The notes beneath the pieces were generated by a model. It worked only from the letters and a program-made list of their open reading frames with translations. It did not search any database and had not been told where the DNA came from. From positions 1-64,000 of the forward strand of contig CAYPMK010000002.1 of the NCBI GenBank assembly GCA_964411885.1: DNA of 64,000 bases. Direction: 5' to 3'. Made by a program: the position numbers and the translations under genes. Of this stretch, positions 1 through 8,916 are shown piece after piece. How positions within the stretch are numbered: position 1 is the stretch's first letter; the number at the start of each line of letters is the position of its first letter. Origin of the DNA: JAKLHL01 sp964411885 (GTDB lineage: Bacteria > Bdellovibrionota > JAFGOL01).

Positions 1-1313
1 TCCCTGATCTCTTCCATTTTAGATTTTGTATATGCCTCACAATTAAGCCTTAAAAGTGGTTCAGTATTGCTCTTTCTTATATTCGCCCACCAATCCTTTG
101 ATATAAAACTTACACCATCTATTTCAAGAACCTTATCACTTTTTGAAGTAAAGACAGAAACGACTTCTCTTATCTTTGCATCAGGATCACTTACTCTTGA
201 ATTTATTTCTCCACTTATAAAATACGATCCTGTTTCTTTCATAGCCTCTTCTAGACTGATATTATAGTCGCTAAGAACTTTTAATAATATGAGCGTAGTT
301 AGATTTCCAGAATCAAAATACGCATCTTTATATTTAAAATAATAATGTCCACTTACTTCTCCGCCAAATTCAGCCCCTATTTCTTTCATAAAAAGCTTTG
401 CAAATGCGTGGCCAACCTTGCCCATTCTTGCAGTACCACCCATTTTTTCTACAGTATCGGTAACATATCTTGAACATCTAACGTCATAAGCTATTACAGC
501 TTTAGGATGTTTTTTTAAAACTTCCTTAGCTAAAAGACCAAGTATAAAATCACCACTACAGAATTTACCTTTACCATCAACAAAAAAGGCCCTATCAACG
601 TCACCATCTAAGCCTACCCCGAGGTCTGCACCTATTTCTTTTACCTTTGCCTCTAAATGTTTTCTATTCTCTTCTTCTAGAGGGTTTGCTTCATGATTTG
701 GGAAGTTACCATTCAATTCATAAAAAAGTGGAGTTACTTTTAATGGGGATCCTGCTAACAACTTTGGCATAATAAGCCCACCCATGCCATTACCAGCGTC
801 TATAACTACAGAAAGCGGTTTTAGTTCACTAGGTTTTACAAAAGAATGCATGAATTTAATAAAATCATCTAACAATTCAATTTTTTTAAGACTACCAGGT
901 TTGCTATTCTCAGAGAAACTACCGTTCCTTACTACAGTCTCTATATCTGCAAGACCACTTTCTATACCAATAGGTATTGCATTCTTTCTTGTAAATTTAA
1001 AACCATTATATTCTTTTGGATTATGAGATGCTGTAACCATTATTGCACCATCTGTGCCAAGATGTATAGAGGCAAAATAGAGCATATCTGTACTTGCAAG
1101 ACCTATATCTATTACATCAGCACCAGAATCCCTAAGTCCACGAATGAGTTCATCTCCTAAGGGAATAGAAGAATCCCTCATATCCCTCCCTACAGCAACT
1201 GTTTTGGCATCAAGATAATATACAAAGGCACGACCTATCTTATAAGCTAATACCTCGTCTATATCTTTGCCATATAGTCCCCTAACATCATAAGCTTTAA
1301 AAGGATGAGCCAT
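1..1313 (-). CDS. phosphomannomutase/phosphoglucomutase, 3' end cut by window edge
   Basis: Alpha-D-phosphohexomutase that interconverts hexose 1- and 6-phosphates, supplying sugar nucleotides for LPS and other surface glycans. About 437 residues are visible and the frame is still open at base 1, so only a short C-terminal piece is missing. All four family motifs are readable: the phosphoserine loop TASHNP, the metal site GLDGDVDR, the sugar site GEVSGH and the phosphate-binding SNTEP near the end. The start MAHPFKAYDVRG is set by a GGAGG 8 nt upstream. The gene is divergent from a strong plus-strand promoter at 1381. Glucose versus mannose specificity cannot be read from the sequence, so no symbol is given. 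Confidence 0.93.
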   Translation of the reverse strand, partial: MAHPFKAYDVRGLYGKDIDEVLAYKIGRAFVYYLDAKTVAVGRDMRDSSIPLGDELIRGLRDSGADVIDIGLASTDMLYFASIHLGTDGAIMVTASHNPKEYNGFKFTRKNAIPIGIESGLADIETVVRNGSFSENSKPGSLKKIELLDDFIKFMHSFVKPSELKPLSVVIDAGNGMGGLIMPKLLAGSPLKVTPLFYELNGNFPNHEANPLEEENRKHLEAKVKEIGADLGVGLDGDVDRAFFVDGKGKFCSGDFILGLLAKEVLKKHPKAVIAYDVRCSRYVTDTVEKMGGTARMGKVGHAFAKLFMKEIGAEFGGEVSGHYYFKYKDAYFDSGNLTTLILLKVLSDYNISLEEAMKETGSYFISGEINSRVSDPDAKIREVVSVFTSKSDKVLEIDGVSFISKDWWANIRKSNTEPLLRLNCEAYTKSKMEEIR

Positions 1314-1380
1314 CTGTAAAACCTCCAAGCAAACCAAAAATTTGAACCAATATAATACCTTAAGCCTCTTTTATCAATAG

Positions 1381-1410
1381 TTGACAAATATTTATTGCCT
1401 TTGGTAGAAT
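1381..1410 (+). promoter_or_regulatory. sigma-70-type promoter for the small Cys-rich genes
   Basis: TTGACA at 1381-1386, an 18-bp spacer, then TAGAAT at 1405-1410: a perfect -35 and a 5/6 -10. Transcription would begin near 1417, about 38 nt before the start codon at 1455. The site also argues against an upstream in-frame ATG at 1395, which lies inside the promoter. Confidence 0.75.
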
Positions 1411-1454
1411 GCGCCAGATTTAAAATATTGTCATTTTTTAATTTGGAGGAAAAT

Positions 1455-1664
1455 ATGGGAAAAGGTAACAACACTGCCGAGAACTTGAACAGAGGAAAAT
1501 TAACAGTTAAATGCCCAGCCACTAATTGTGGAAAGGATATGGAACTAGTAAAAGCTAAAGGAACTGGATGTGGTGGCATGTATCTTGTGTGTCCTACCTG
1601 CGGTAATAGGATTAAATACACAAAAGGCGTTTACAAGAACTACGAATATTACACCAAGATCTAA
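1455..1664 (+). CDS. small zinc-ribbon-like protein (69 aa)
   Basis: Not recognised as a named family. The 69-residue product begins MGKGNNTAEN and holds five cysteines: a KCPATNC pair, then a single Cys in GTGCGG followed by a CPTC knuckle, which looks like one zinc-ribbon fold. No signal peptide or membrane segment is seen, so it should be cytoplasmic. GGAGG at 1445-1449 with 5-nt spacing fixes the start at 1455. It has its own strong promoter at 1381 and is followed 10 nt later by another small Cys-containing gene. A nucleic-acid or metal-binding role is inference only. Confidence 0.75.
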   Translation: MGKGNNTAENLNRGKLTVKCPATNCGKDMELVKAKGTGCGGMYLVCPTCGNRIKYTKGVYKNYEYYTKI

Positions 1665-1674
1665 TATAACCTGA

Positions 1675-1887
1675 ATGGATTTTCCGTTCTCAGAAGAATT
1701 TAAGACTGAAGCAAAAAAATATAATTTTAAGTATAAGTGTATAGACTGCTCTCACTTTAACGAGCCTGAACAAAAATGTTCTTTTGAATATCCAACAGAT
1801 CAGCACAACTATTTCTATGTAATGGACTATGGCGATAAACACGTACCGAGGTTCTCGTTCTGTAAACACTTCGAAATAAACGCTTAA
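1675..1887 (+). CDS. small Cys-containing hypothetical protein (70 aa)
   Basis: Unrecognised 70-residue acidic and aromatic-rich protein with four cysteines (CIDC, then two single Cys), compatible with one metal site. It starts 10 nt after the preceding zinc-ribbon gene and is probably co-transcribed from the 1381 promoter. No Shine-Dalgarno is obvious before ATGGATTTTCC. Its TAA stop shares the tetranucleotide TTAA with the convergent lon stop (1884-1887). Coding is supported by the cysteine spacing and by the exact fit between neighbours; function is unknown. Confidence 0.6.
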   Translation: MDFPFSEEFKTEAKKYNFKYKCIDCSHFNEPEQKCSFEYPTDQHNYFYVMDYGDKHVPRFSFCKHFEINA

Positions 1888-4250
1888 CGTTTAAGAGCGA
1901 GTTTAACTACCTCATCCATTTCCTTAACGAAAATGAATTTTATCTTCTTCTTGATATTCTCTGGTATATCCTTAAGATCTTTTTTATTCTCTTCTGGGAG
2001 TATCACTCTTTTTATTCCACTTCTTACAGCGGCAATAATCTTTTCTTTTATACCACCAACAGGCAAGACCTTTCCTACTATGCTAAGCTCTCCAGTCATT
2101 GCTATATCTGGAGCCACTCGTTCATTCAGTGCAAGACTTATCAACGACAAACACATCGTTATACCAGCAGAAGGTCCATCCTTTGGAACAGCTCCTCCTG
2201 GGATGTGAAGATGTATCTCGTTCTCATCAAAGAATTTTGATCTGGCTTTTTTGTTAAGAGAGATCCATTTTTTTGCATAGGTATTGGCGATCATCGCAGA
2301 CTCTTTCATTACCCCGCCAAGTTGACCTGTGTATTTAAATTCACCCTTAGACGCACTAATAGAATTAGATTCTATGAACAGAATATCTCCGCCATATGCT
2401 GTCCACGCCAGACCTGTAACAACTCCGGGAACGTCTATTCTGCGTTTACTTTCATCTGTGAATTTGTAAGGTCCAAGATATTTTTCTATATTCTTTGCAT
2501 CAAACACTAATTTCTTTTTATTTTTCTCAGATAGAGCCACTGCTGTTTTTCTCATCAACGCTGATATCTGCTTTTCTAACATTCTAATACCGGGATCCCT
2601 TGCATATTTTTCTATGATCAGTCTTATTAAATCCCTTGTAAGAGAGAATTCAGATTTTTTAAGACCATGCTTTTTTAACAATTTAGGGAGAAGATATTTT
2701 TCTGCTATAGTTATTTTTTCTTCCATTATGTAGCCGGGAAACTCTATCAACTCCATCCTATCGAACAAAGCTGGGGGTATGGTATCAAAAGAATTAGCAG
2801 TACAAATAAAAAGTACTTGTGAAAGATCGAAACCGACATCTATATAGTGATCAACAAAATTAAAGTTCTGCTCAGGATCAAGAACTTCTAATAACGCCGC
2901 TGCTGGATCTCCTTGAAAACTTATTCCAAGCTTATCCACTTCATCCAGCATCACTACTGGATTTTTTGTAGCAACACGTTTTAACCCTTGCATTATTTTG
3001 CCGGGCATAGAGCCGATGTAGGTCCTTCTATGACCCTTGATTTCTGCTTCATCCCTCATACCACCAAGGCTGAACCTAAAGAACTTCCTGCCCATAGCAT
3101 CTGCAATGGCCATTCCCAAAGATGTTTTTCCTACCCCCGGAGGTCCAAGGAACAAGAGAATGTTCCCTTCATATTTTTCATTCAGTCTTCTAACAGCAAG
3201 ATATTCAAGTATCCTATCCTTAACCTTATCAAGGCCATAATGATATTTATCGAGTACAGATCTTGCCTTTGAAATATCGAGACTGTCTTTGCTTAACTTG
3301 TTCCAAGGCAAAGAAACAAGCCAATCTATATAATTCCTTGTAACAGAGTATTCAGGAGAAGCTTCTGGTATCATCGCCAACTTTTCTAGCTCTTCTTTTA
3401 CGACATTAGAACCTTCTTCGCTAATACCGCTATCCTTTAATTTGTCCTTAAGTTTATTTATATCCAGAGACTTTTCATCTTGCTCATATCCAAGTTCTTT
3501 CTTAATTACTTTTAATTGTTCCTTAAGAAAGTACTCTCTTTGCATCGCAGATATCTTTTCGTTCACTTCTTTGGTTATCTTGCTCTGTAGTTCGCTTACT
3601 TCTTGTTCTTTTTTAAGATACCCAAGCAATAACCTGAAACGCTCTTTTACGTCTAATACTTCAAGGTACTTTTGAGCTAGTTCTGGTTCAAGTCCAATAG
3701 TAAAAGTTATAAGGTCTGCCATCATCCCGAGCGTTGGAACGTTGATCATTGCAAGCCTTAGATCTTCGCTGAACAAGGGACTTGTTTGTGATAGCGACTT
3801 AACTATGCCTCTTACAGACCTAGACAATGCATCCAATTCAATATCTTTTACGACTATATCTTCTAAATTATCTACCTTTGCCACAATGAATGGGGCGTCT
3901 TTTATAAACTGCACGACCCTAAACCTTTTTACACCCTGCAAGAGAACGCTAGTGCCTCCATCAGACATGTTTATTTTCTTTAATATCTTCGCTGTAACGC
4001 CAATAGAATATAGATCCTTTATACTAGGAGTTTTGGAGCCGCTTTTTGCCATTATAAGAGCCACATGCCCTGTTTGGCTCATCGCTATCTCTACAGCTTT
4101 AACCAACGGCCCGGGAGGAAGTATTATTGGTGCAACTAGACCGGGGAATACCGGTGCATTGTTAAGATGCACCACTGGTAGTGTGGTAGGAAGAACTGTG
4201 CCGGCTTGAGCTAAAACATTGGCATCTGTCTTTTTTTCTTCATCAAACAT
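1884..4250 (-). CDS. lon: ATP-dependent Lon protease
   Basis: Cytoplasmic AAA+ serine protease of 788 residues that degrades damaged and regulatory proteins, close to the usual bacterial length (E. coli 784). Order: N-terminal LON substrate domain (about 20-215), coiled coil with the MQREYFLKEQLK motif, AAA+ module with Walker A GPPGVGKT (about 368-375) and Walker B MLDEVDK, then the protease domain with PKDGPSAG (catalytic Ser about 694) and GGIKEK (catalytic Lys about 737). The start MFDEEKK follows a GAGAGGGG tract. The gene is divergent from the 4286 gene across only 35 bp, and its -35-proximal bases overlap that gene's promoter. Confidence 0.97.
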   Translation of the reverse strand: MFDEEKKTDANVLAQAGTVLPTTLPVVHLNNAPVFPGLVAPIILPPGPLVKAVEIAMSQTGHVALIMAKSGSKTPSIKDLYSIGVTAKILKKINMSDGGTSVLLQGVKRFRVVQFIKDAPFIVAKVDNLEDIVVKDIELDALSRSVRGIVKSLSQTSPLFSEDLRLAMINVPTLGMMADLITFTIGLEPELAQKYLEVLDVKERFRLLLGYLKKEQEVSELQSKITKEVNEKISAMQREYFLKEQLKVIKKELGYEQDEKSLDINKLKDKLKDSGISEEGSNVVKEELEKLAMIPEASPEYSVTRNYIDWLVSLPWNKLSKDSLDISKARSVLDKYHYGLDKVKDRILEYLAVRRLNEKYEGNILLFLGPPGVGKTSLGMAIADAMGRKFFRFSLGGMRDEAEIKGHRRTYIGSMPGKIMQGLKRVATKNPVVMLDEVDKLGISFQGDPAAALLEVLDPEQNFNFVDHYIDVGFDLSQVLFICTANSFDTIPPALFDRMELIEFPGYIMEEKITIAEKYLLPKLLKKHGLKKSEFSLTRDLIRLIIEKYARDPGIRMLEKQISALMRKTAVALSEKNKKKLVFDAKNIEKYLGPYKFTDESKRRIDVPGVVTGLAWTAYGGDILFIESNSISASKGEFKYTGQLGGVMKESAMIANTYAKKWISLNKKARSKFFDENEIHLHIPGGAVPKDGPSAGITMCLSLISLALNERVAPDIAMTGELSIVGKVLPVGGIKEKIIAAVRSGIKRVILPEENKKDLKDIPENIKKKIKFIFVKEMDEVVKLALKR

Positions 4251-4279
4251 TGACTTATGTCCCCTCTCAGCAATAATAT
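4250..4279 (+). promoter_or_regulatory. promoter, possibly leaderless, for the 4286 gene
   Basis: TTGACT (4250-4255), 18-bp spacer, TAATAT (4274-4279). The predicted +1 falls at about 4286, which is the A of the start codon, and no Shine-Dalgarno lies between. The -35 overlaps the lon start codon, so the two divergent genes share this short region. Confidence 0.55.
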
Positions 4280-4285
4280 ATAACT

Positions 4286-5785
4286 ATGTTGATTGCTCTT
4301 TATTTTACCTTAATATCCTATTCCTTTGGAAATTCAAGTTCCTGTTTGGATAATATATCTATGTACCTTAATTACCCAAAAAATACACTATATAAGTACG
4401 GTAATAAAGTAACAGCGAGTATTTGGTCAAATGAAGGAGATAAATACGTCAAAAGTAAGACCATAAACTTTAGGTCAGTCAGTCATCCTATAGAAAGAAC
4501 AGAAAACGGCTATGAGGTATATGAGGCAATAATAGACGACGTAGATCCTGATATAGCGGAATTAGTGGGTTTGTCCCCATCTAAACTACCGTGGTACAAT
4601 TTTTATCCATTCTATCCTACAGGTAAAACAGAAAATTCTACTACAGCAATACCCGGGCTAATAAAGTCCGTAAAATGTGATCAGGTGTTTAGTACTACAG
4701 AAGATGCCGAATCAAGTGATGGTTGGCTAATGTTAAAAAAAGAAGTCCTAAACAAGGTGGTAGGATTCGAAACCAAAAAGATCGATAAAAATAAAATACG
4801 ATTAATAAGAATAGAATCCAGAAAAAAAGTAGTATTAAAAGGTAAGTTTAACGGAAAAGGAACAGAGACCACATCGTACTATCTTATAAGTGGATCTGGT
4901 GAACTTTTTGAGGAAAAAAGGTCTTTCCAATATGAATACCGTTCAGGTTTTGGTATTAAAAGAAGAACATTCTATGCAAAGGGCGAATACATAAAGAGGC
5001 TAGAGAAAAAGGAAACTTATTCTAAACCAACGCCTACATTCCCAGAACTAACTTCTCAAAAAAATGATATACCTTACTTTACCGATAAGGATGGTCTATT
5101 CATACCCGTTACACTTAATGACAAGCTAAGTGTAAAGATGTTCGTAGAACCGTTATTGAAAGAATCTTTTATAGATTATGAATATTACCTTAAAAACTAT
5201 GAGGGTGAACCAAAAGATTACCTATATCCTTTCAATAAACTTACAGTTGGTAAGAATAAAATAGACAACCCTCCTGTTACTATAAAAAAGACAGACACAG
5301 GGACTAGGATAAGTTATAAAATCCCCGGTATAATTGGTAACGACATTCTTTCTAAAGGGATCCTTTATATTAATGATAAGAAAAGACTTCTCTCTTTATA
5401 CGAAAATGACGGGGTAAAAGAACCAAAAGATCTTGTTAGATTTGAAATAATAGATGGCTATCCCATTTTTGAAGTAATGGTCAATAGCTCTCCTATAAAG
5501 GCAACACTTTCATTTGGTAATATAGAACCTGTGATATCAGAAAAATTAAAAAACCTTTTGTCACTAAAAACTCGTGAGATCGCTATTTCTAGCACAAATT
5601 GTGATTCATGTTCAATAAGCAAAGCTCAAATAATAATTACACCTATTGATAGACCATATTTTAAAACAGAAGCAGTCGTAGCAGATCTTAGTGGTAAACC
5701 TTATGATCTAATACTTGGGCTGGAATATCTAAAAGAAAAAGAACTTCTAATAAACTACAAGGACAAGTGGTTCTCTATAAATTAG
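4286..5785 (+). CDS. exported protein with C-terminal degenerate retropepsin-like domain
   Basis: A 499-residue protein with a hydrophobic N-terminus (LIALYFTLISYSFG) that reads as a signal peptide. The body is unrecognised and beta-rich. The last 110 residues resemble a single-chain aspartyl-protease fold: a strand GYPIFEVMVNSSPIKATLSF where the DTG loop should be, then VVADLSGKPYDLILGLEYLKE, matching the usual ILG-x-x-x-L segment. The catalytic Asp-Thr-Gly is replaced by Ser-Phe-Gly, so the domain is probably not catalytic. No Shine-Dalgarno precedes the ATG; a promoter at 4250-4279 puts the transcript start at or next to it. It is convergent with yciO, overlapping it by 11 bp. The fold call is by eye only. 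Confidence 0.75.
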   Translation: MLIALYFTLISYSFGNSSSCLDNISMYLNYPKNTLYKYGNKVTASIWSNEGDKYVKSKTINFRSVSHPIERTENGYEVYEAIIDDVDPDIAELVGLSPSKLPWYNFYPFYPTGKTENSTTAIPGLIKSVKCDQVFSTTEDAESSDGWLMLKKEVLNKVVGFETKKIDKNKIRLIRIESRKKVVLKGKFNGKGTETTSYYLISGSGELFEEKRSFQYEYRSGFGIKRRTFYAKGEYIKRLEKKETYSKPTPTFPELTSQKNDIPYFTDKDGLFIPVTLNDKLSVKMFVEPLLKESFIDYEYYLKNYEGEPKDYLYPFNKLTVGKNKIDNPPVTIKKTDTGTRISYKIPGIIGNDILSKGILYINDKKRLLSLYENDGVKEPKDLVRFEIIDGYPIFEVMVNSSPIKATLSFGNIEPVISEKLKNLLSLKTREIAISSTNCDSCSISKAQIIITPIDRPYFKTEAVVADLSGKPYDLILGLEYLKEKELLINYKDKWFSIN

Positions 5786-6389
5786 ACACATCCCCTGCAC
5801 CTTGCCTAACTATTACAGTCTCTCCAGAACTAAAATCTACAACAGTAGTATGAAGCGCTGGCACTGGTCCTATATCTAAGAGGACAGAAATATAATTACT
5901 ATATATATCCTCTATAAGAGCAGGAGATTCTATTAATTCCTGTTCATGAAGATGCAATGCAGAAAAATTCAATAGAGGAGACTCCATCTTGTTTAGAATT
6001 GCAAGCACCACAGGATTATCGACTATCCTTATGCCTATTGTTTTTCTTCTAGTCTGACATATTTTTGGAACCAAAGGCGTTGCTTCAAGAATAAAAGTAT
6101 ATGGACCGGGAAAAGATCTTTTCATTATTTTAAACACTTTATTATCTACAAAAGCATATTTACTAACGTCGCTAATATCTTTACATATAATTGTATGCAG
6201 TCTGTTCCTTCCAAGTCTTTCTGTTAATGCATTAAGCGTTTTTACTCCCTGAGTGGAAGAAAGAGCGCACCCTATTCCATAGTTCACACCTGTAGGATAA
6301 GCTATAAGGTCACCTTTATTTAGAGACTCCACCGCCTTCAGGATAAACCTGTTGTTAGGATTTATAGGGTGGATCTCATAACGTTCCAT
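5775..6389 (-). CDS. yciO: YciO-type YrdC/Sua5 family protein
   Basis: A 204-residue YrdC-fold protein, related to the enzymes that make threonylcarbamoyl-AMP for tRNA t6A but in the YciO branch. Seen: an N-terminal IHPINPNNRFI stretch typical of YciO, the nucleotide-binding segment YPTGVNYGIGCAL, PGPYTFIL, the KT-IGIR segment RRKTIGIRIVDNP, and a C-terminal VVDFSSGETVIVRQGAGD, all collinear with E. coli YciO. YciO proteins have weak or uncertain t6A activity, so the physiological role is open. The window shows no separate canonical tsaC. Confidence 0.88.
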   Translation of the reverse strand: MERYEIHPINPNNRFILKAVESLNKGDLIAYPTGVNYGIGCALSSTQGVKTLNALTERLGRNRLHTIICKDISDVSKYAFVDNKVFKIMKRSFPGPYTFILEATPLVPKICQTRRKTIGIRIVDNPVVLAILNKMESPLLNFSALHLHEQELIESPALIEDIYSNYISVLLDIGPVPALHTTVVDFSSGETVIVRQGAGDVSNL

Positions 6390-6408
6390 CTCATTTTTTA
6401 AACCAGTC

Positions 6409-6918
6409 TTAGAAGAAGTATGCTATACCTGCATTTATCTCGTAAACAACAGATATCTGAGACTGATTTGGGGTACCTCCGAACCAAACATTAAATGGTC
6501 TTATCGCTATACCAAAAGGCCTAAATGAAAGACCAAAACCTTTTGAAAATTCGTAAAAAGTCCTAAATCCAAACTTAAAATCTAAAGCCAATCCAACAGT
6601 GCTATTAGCAAAACCAAAATCAATACCGGTCGTAAAATCTGGTATTATGAACAACGGTCTGCTTCCTATCTGGAAAGGCAACATCAGTCTTGGGCCAAGG
6701 AACAAACTAAAAGCTCCATTTCCAAAAGCTGGTTGGGCCACAAAGCCAAAATATCTTTCTCCTAATTCTACTTCCATCCTGAACCTTGTACCATCGTAAC
6801 CGTTAGCAACTTTTTTTACAGGAACATCTGCTCCTAAACCAAAGTTAACATATGTGTCCTGAGCATAAATAGCTGTGCTCACCGACATAAATACTAATAA
6901 ACAGAACAATCTCTTCAT
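6409..6918 (-). CDS. small outer-membrane beta-barrel-like protein
   Basis: Unrecognised 169-residue protein with a clear signal peptide (MKRLFCLLVFMSVSTAIYAQ). The mature part is glycine- and aromatic-rich with alternating hydrophobic strands and ends ...NAGIAYFF, a C-terminal aromatic residue typical of beta-barrel outer-membrane proteins. AGGGGG lies 8 nt before the ATG. It sits 19 nt upstream of yciO on the same strand, but no functional link is evident. It would be an 8-strand barrel by size. Function unknown. Confidence 0.75.
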   Translation of the reverse strand: MKRLFCLLVFMSVSTAIYAQDTYVNFGLGADVPVKKVANGYDGTRFRMEVELGERYFGFVAQPAFGNGAFSLFLGPRLMLPFQIGSRPLFIIPDFTTGIDFGFANSTVGLALDFKFGFRTFYEFSKGFGLSFRPFGIAIRPFNVWFGGTPNQSQISVVYEINAGIAYFF

Positions 6919-7044
6919 CTAAATTTCCCCCTAAAAATACTGTAAATTAAGCCTTTCTGCTAATATTTAATGACATAACATAAAAATAGACAAGAATATT
7001 TTATTAAGGTATTAGGTCTTTGTAAAAAGCGTTGGAGGTTTGAC

Positions 7045-8106
7045 ATGTTGAAAGCCAAGTTACTATTTTTATTTATCATATTAACTGTCTCTTCAGAAAT
7101 ATTCTCACAAGAAAAGGTAAGCGTTGATGCATATCTTAAAAATGCTGGTTGGACAGAACAAGATGGTGGGTGGATGGACCCAGAAACAGGCGTAATATGG
7201 GGACCTGAAACAGACAAGATGAGCTGGGGAGAAGCAAAACTATACTGCAACAACCTAAGAACTGCTGGTAAAACAGACTGGAGACTACCAAGTATAATAG
7301 AACTTCAGTACTCTGTTTGTTCCGTAGCAGGATACCCGAGCAGGACTGCATGTGTAAAACCTAGAAATCACCAAAAAGACCTCTGGCTCTTAAACAAGGA
7401 TATGAAAAAAGGCGTTACTTATTGGGCTGGAGATCTCATCCCCGGAGATCCTTATAATTCATACTACTTTGTTTTTGACAAAGAAGGCCAACACGTAATG
7501 ACTAGCAAGGGAGATAAATCTCTTGCAAGATGTGTAAGACAAGGAGTGTTACCTAAAGCTACTGTAGCATCCACAGAAATAGCAAAATCAAACGAACCAA
7601 AGAAGGAAGCTGAAGAAAACAAAAAAGAAGAATTCTTTTTCTATATATCTCCCTTAATAGGTTTTGGAGGCATCTTCACCAACGAACTACTAGTGGAGAA
7701 CACTCCTTACATGAACGGAGAGCTAAGGCTGGGATTTAAAGTTGCAGAAAAAACAATGGTAACGTTGTTTGTAAATACAGGTCTTAACCTAAGAGATTTT
7801 GACTATCCTGTATTTACGTCGGTGGCTGTTGGACCAGAATATTTCATTTGGGATAGTTTCTCTATTTTTGCGGCGGCTGGTGTTGGAATACTAACATGCA
7901 ACACAACTGTGTTCCCAACAAACACAACGACAGAAACTAATGCGGGGTTCTCATGGAAAGCCGGAGCAACTTGGCAAATATTAAAATGGGGAAGCAAAGA
8001 TCAATATGCACTTCCTTTAAGTATAATATACGACGGTGCAAAAGTTAGAAACCTAATGTCTATTCATACCGCAACTGGCGCAATAGGCTTTATGTATTTT
8101 AATTAA
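7045..8106 (+). CDS. secreted DUF1566 (Lcl-type) protein with C-terminal barrel
   Basis: A 353-residue exported protein with signal peptide MLKAKLLFLFIILTVSSEIFSQ. Residues 30-170 form a DUF1566/Lcl C-terminal-like domain: W-GPE, MSWGEAKLYC, TDWRLPSIIEL and the closing ARCVRQ, with paired cysteines. A Lys/Glu-rich linker (about 175-195) leads to a beta-rich C-terminus that resembles an outer-membrane barrel, ending ...TGAIGFMYFN. GGAGG 7 nt before the ATG sets the start. It shares the stop tetranucleotide TTAA with the convergent 8103 gene. DUF1566 domains are common in surface proteins of aquatic and delta-like bacteria; ligand unknown. Confidence 0.8.
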   Translation: MLKAKLLFLFIILTVSSEIFSQEKVSVDAYLKNAGWTEQDGGWMDPETGVIWGPETDKMSWGEAKLYCNNLRTAGKTDWRLPSIIELQYSVCSVAGYPSRTACVKPRNHQKDLWLLNKDMKKGVTYWAGDLIPGDPYNSYYFVFDKEGQHVMTSKGDKSLARCVRQGVLPKATVASTEIAKSNEPKKEAEENKKEEFFFYISPLIGFGGIFTNELLVENTPYMNGELRLGFKVAEKTMVTLFVNTGLNLRDFDYPVFTSVAVGPEYFIWDSFSIFAAAGVGILTCNTTVFPTNTTTETNAGFSWKAGATWQILKWGSKDQYALPLSIIYDGAKVRNLMSIHTATGAIGFMYFN

Positions 8107-8882
8107 TCTTCTCTAGCTTTAACAGCGCTGTTTATTACACGAATATAGCCTTGAGCATTAATGAAATAACCTTCTGGAAGTATCTCTTCTATTCTTTTCT
8201 TGTTATTGTGGATTTTCCAATTCTGCTCCATGAATACATTAAGCAGTTCTATTTTTATCCTCATACTAGTTTCTTCATCTATAAATTTATTGAGCATTAC
8301 CTCTTGTATTCTTTCCATATCTGGATCGTTATCAGTAAATACATAATCACGCACAAATCTTATAGACGCTATTACTAGCCTATCGTCTGAATCATTAAGA
8401 TACACTCCCGCTTTAGACAACACGCTCGAGTTGGTCTCTCCTGCAAAATGTTTTAGTACCTCTATCCTTTTTTCGACTACAGGATCATCAAACAAAGTAT
8501 CATCTGTAGTAAGCATGTCGTTCAAGAACATTAATACAGCATCTTTATCCATAAGTTCAAAAAGTATCTCTATCGGATGTGCCACTACATGACTTTTCGC
8601 TATATATGACTTAACAGGCTCTATAGATTTATCACCCAAAGATATTATAAAATCCTTGATCATGTTCTTTTCTTCTGCATCTTTAATACTGTTTTGAACA
8701 GATACAGAAAAACGTTCCAACAAGACAGACATTATTTTGCTAAATTGTTCGTCGTTATTATCTTTAATCGCCTTTTCAAGTTTATCCTTAAAGTAAAGAA
8801 AAGCACCATCCCTTGTTTCTGCGGGAGCAAACTTATTCATAAAAGCGGACTTTTTTAGTCCAAAGAAAAAATCTTTTAACAT
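8103..8882 (-). CDS. helical-repeat (HEAT-like) hypothetical protein
   Basis: A 259-residue, all-helical soluble protein without signal peptide. It shows several helix pairs of the HEAT/ARM kind, for example KRIEVLKHFAGETNSSVLSK followed by DSDDRLVIASIRFVRDYV, where a helix pair per about 35 residues is the usual spacing. It follows the GldG-like gene by 34 nt on the same strand, so it may belong to that ABC operon. No family name can be assigned. Its stop overlaps the convergent DUF1566 gene in a shared TTAA. Confidence 0.7.
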   Translation of the reverse strand: MLKDFFFGLKKSAFMNKFAPAETRDGAFLYFKDKLEKAIKDNNDEQFSKIMSVLLERFSVSVQNSIKDAEEKNMIKDFIISLGDKSIEPVKSYIAKSHVVAHPIEILFELMDKDAVLMFLNDMLTTDDTLFDDPVVEKRIEVLKHFAGETNSSVLSKAGVYLNDSDDRLVIASIRFVRDYVFTDNDPDMERIQEVMLNKFIDEETSMRIKIELLNVFMEQNWKIHNNKKRIEEILPEGYFINAQGYIRVINSAVKARED

Positions 8883-8916
8883 TATGCAAAGGATACTATC
8901 AAATAATTTTCTTTTT

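Noticed and set aside
1042..1060. Sigma-54-like TTGGCAC-N5-GTGCA on the minus strand
   Set aside because: It lies inside the phosphohexomutase coding sequence at the conserved LGTDGAIMV codons, with no gene start downstream at a sensible distance.
1395..1454. Upstream extension of the zinc-ribbon gene to an ATG at 1395
   Set aside because: That ATG lies between the -35 and -10 of a strong promoter, while GGAGG sits just before 1455.
3742..4209. 155-residue plus-strand frame inside lon
   Set aside because: Antisense shadow of the Lon N-domain with no ribosome site; the minus-strand protein is fully conserved here.
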